A DNA stretch of 13,492 nucleotides from JANRKG01 sp033763635 (GTDB lineage Bacteria; Cyanobacteriota; Cyanobacteriia; GCF-001939115), in the NCBI GenBank assembly GCA_033763635.1, contig JANRKG010000459.1, positions 1 to 13,492 of the forward strand, given 5' to 3'. How positions within the stretch are numbered: position 1 is the stretch's first letter; each line of letters opens with the position of its first letter. A program made the position numbers and the translations under genes. The notes under the pieces are model-generated. The model saw only the letters and a program-made list of their open reading frames with translations, was not told where the DNA came from and did not search any database. Shown in pieces: positions 13,004 to 13,492 of this stretch.

Positions 13004-13492
13004 ATGACACAGGACGTAATTGAGCTAGATGGCAGAGCTTTTGTTGTTGCAGGACCGGAGACCGCTTCAGACTGGCCCTGTGTGTTTGGCGATCGGCCTC
13101 AACCGACCCTGACCCTCAAGGATGACGATCTGTTTTTGATTGCAGATACTTTGGGCAACATTGCAGGGTGTTTGGAGGACACGGCTCAGGCGAGCAGTGG
13201 CCTATTTTGTAACGACACCCGCTTCTTGAGTCGATTGGAGTTGCAACTTGAGGGACGATCGCCCATCTTACTGAGTAGTACAGCGGAGCGAGGATTTGTC
13301 CTTTCCGTGTTATGTAGCAATCCCCGCATCGAGGACCGCATTCCAGCAGAGACGATCGGCATCCAGCGAGAAATTGTCCTATACGGGGGCTTATTTGAAG
13401 AACTGGAAATTACCAATTATGGTACGAGCGCAGTAGACTTTTCCCTCAGCCTCAGTTTCGATGCCGATTTTGTCGATTTATTTGCGATTCGG
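13004..13492 (+). CDS. Amylo-alpha-1,6-glucosidase / glycogen debranching-type protein, N-terminal part (cut by window edge)
   Basis: The frame is open from ATG at 13004 to the last base (163 codons) with no stop. The residues match the N-terminal beta-sandwich domain of bacterial and cyanobacterial glycogen-debranching-type proteins: LKDDDLFLIADTLGNI, the hallmark GLFCNDTRFLSRLELQL (where homologs have YxxDTRFLS), then LFEELEITNYG and FDADFVDLFAIR. These proteins usually carry a C-terminal (alpha/alpha)6 catalytic domain acting on alpha-1,6 branches of glycogen or on sugar conjugates; that part is outside the window, so activity cannot be judged. The start has no strong Shine-Dalgarno sequence. 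It is separated from the upstream gene by 119 bases holding a repeat hairpin, so a separate transcript is likely. Confidence 0.85.
   Translation, partial: MTQDVIELDGRAFVVAGPETASDWPCVFGDRPQPTLTLKDDDLFLIADTLGNIAGCLEDTAQASSGLFCNDTRFLSRLELQLEGRSPILLSSTAERGFVLSVLCSNPRIEDRIPAETIGIQREIVLYGGLFEELEITNYGTSAVDFSLSLSFDADFVDLFAIR

Noticed and set aside
1..13492. Frequent CGATCG words as a regulatory or mobile signal
   Set aside because: This is the HIP1-type core that is overrepresented genome-wide in many cyanobacteria; it supports taxonomy, not a local function.

Overview
The window reads as chromosomal DNA of a cyanobacterium, probably a filamentous Leptolyngbya/Oculatella-like lineage with mid-range GC. 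Support: many CGATCG cores of the HIP1 type; a TGS-less threonyl-tRNA synthetase of the cyanobacterial kind; the cyanobacteria-restricted families DUF2605, DUF2973 and DUF3352; a SigG-type ECF sigma factor with an anti-sigma factor; and a lumenal thioredoxin-fold protein of the photosystem I accumulation-factor type. The lineage assignment is inference. I see no phage, plasmid, transposase, CRISPR, tRNA or rRNA signal.

Layout. 1-1175: 3' part of a DUF2330 gene (+). 1273-2919: family 5 solute-binding lipoprotein (+), converging on thrS (2981-4819, -) with a small inverted repeat between them. 5050-5697: DUF2605-DUF2973 pair (+) ending in a strong terminator. 5767-5820: 15-bp tandem repeats running into a gamma-glutamylcyclotransferase-like gene (+). 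6237-6264: a perfect 28-bp palindrome. 6307-7776 (-): an ECF sigma factor followed by its membrane-anchored anti-sigma factor. 7777-8090: a divergent, signal-rich intergenic region. 8091-12121 (+): thioredoxin-like protein, DUF3352 protein and an M20 amidohydrolase, the last two overlapping by one base. 12150-12884 (+): two small conserved hypothetical genes, the second with a Roadblock-like pattern. 13004 to the right edge (+): the start of a glycogen-debranching-type protein.

How the parts may work together. The sigma/anti-sigma pair is the regulatory centre. The sigma gene has a good ECF-type promoter just upstream, so autoregulation is likely. The + strand leader of the divergent thioredoxin-like gene holds a terminator-like hairpin with a competing alternative stem. 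The remaining genes look like ordinary core or lineage-specific housekeeping genes.

I found no clear new multi-gene system. The most unusual signal is a cluster of five short tandem duplications, all with a 15-bp period but unrelated sequences, within about 1.25 kb (5767-7014). Two of them lie at the translation starts of genes. The leader structure at 7871-7916 and the SigG promoter are the next most interesting.
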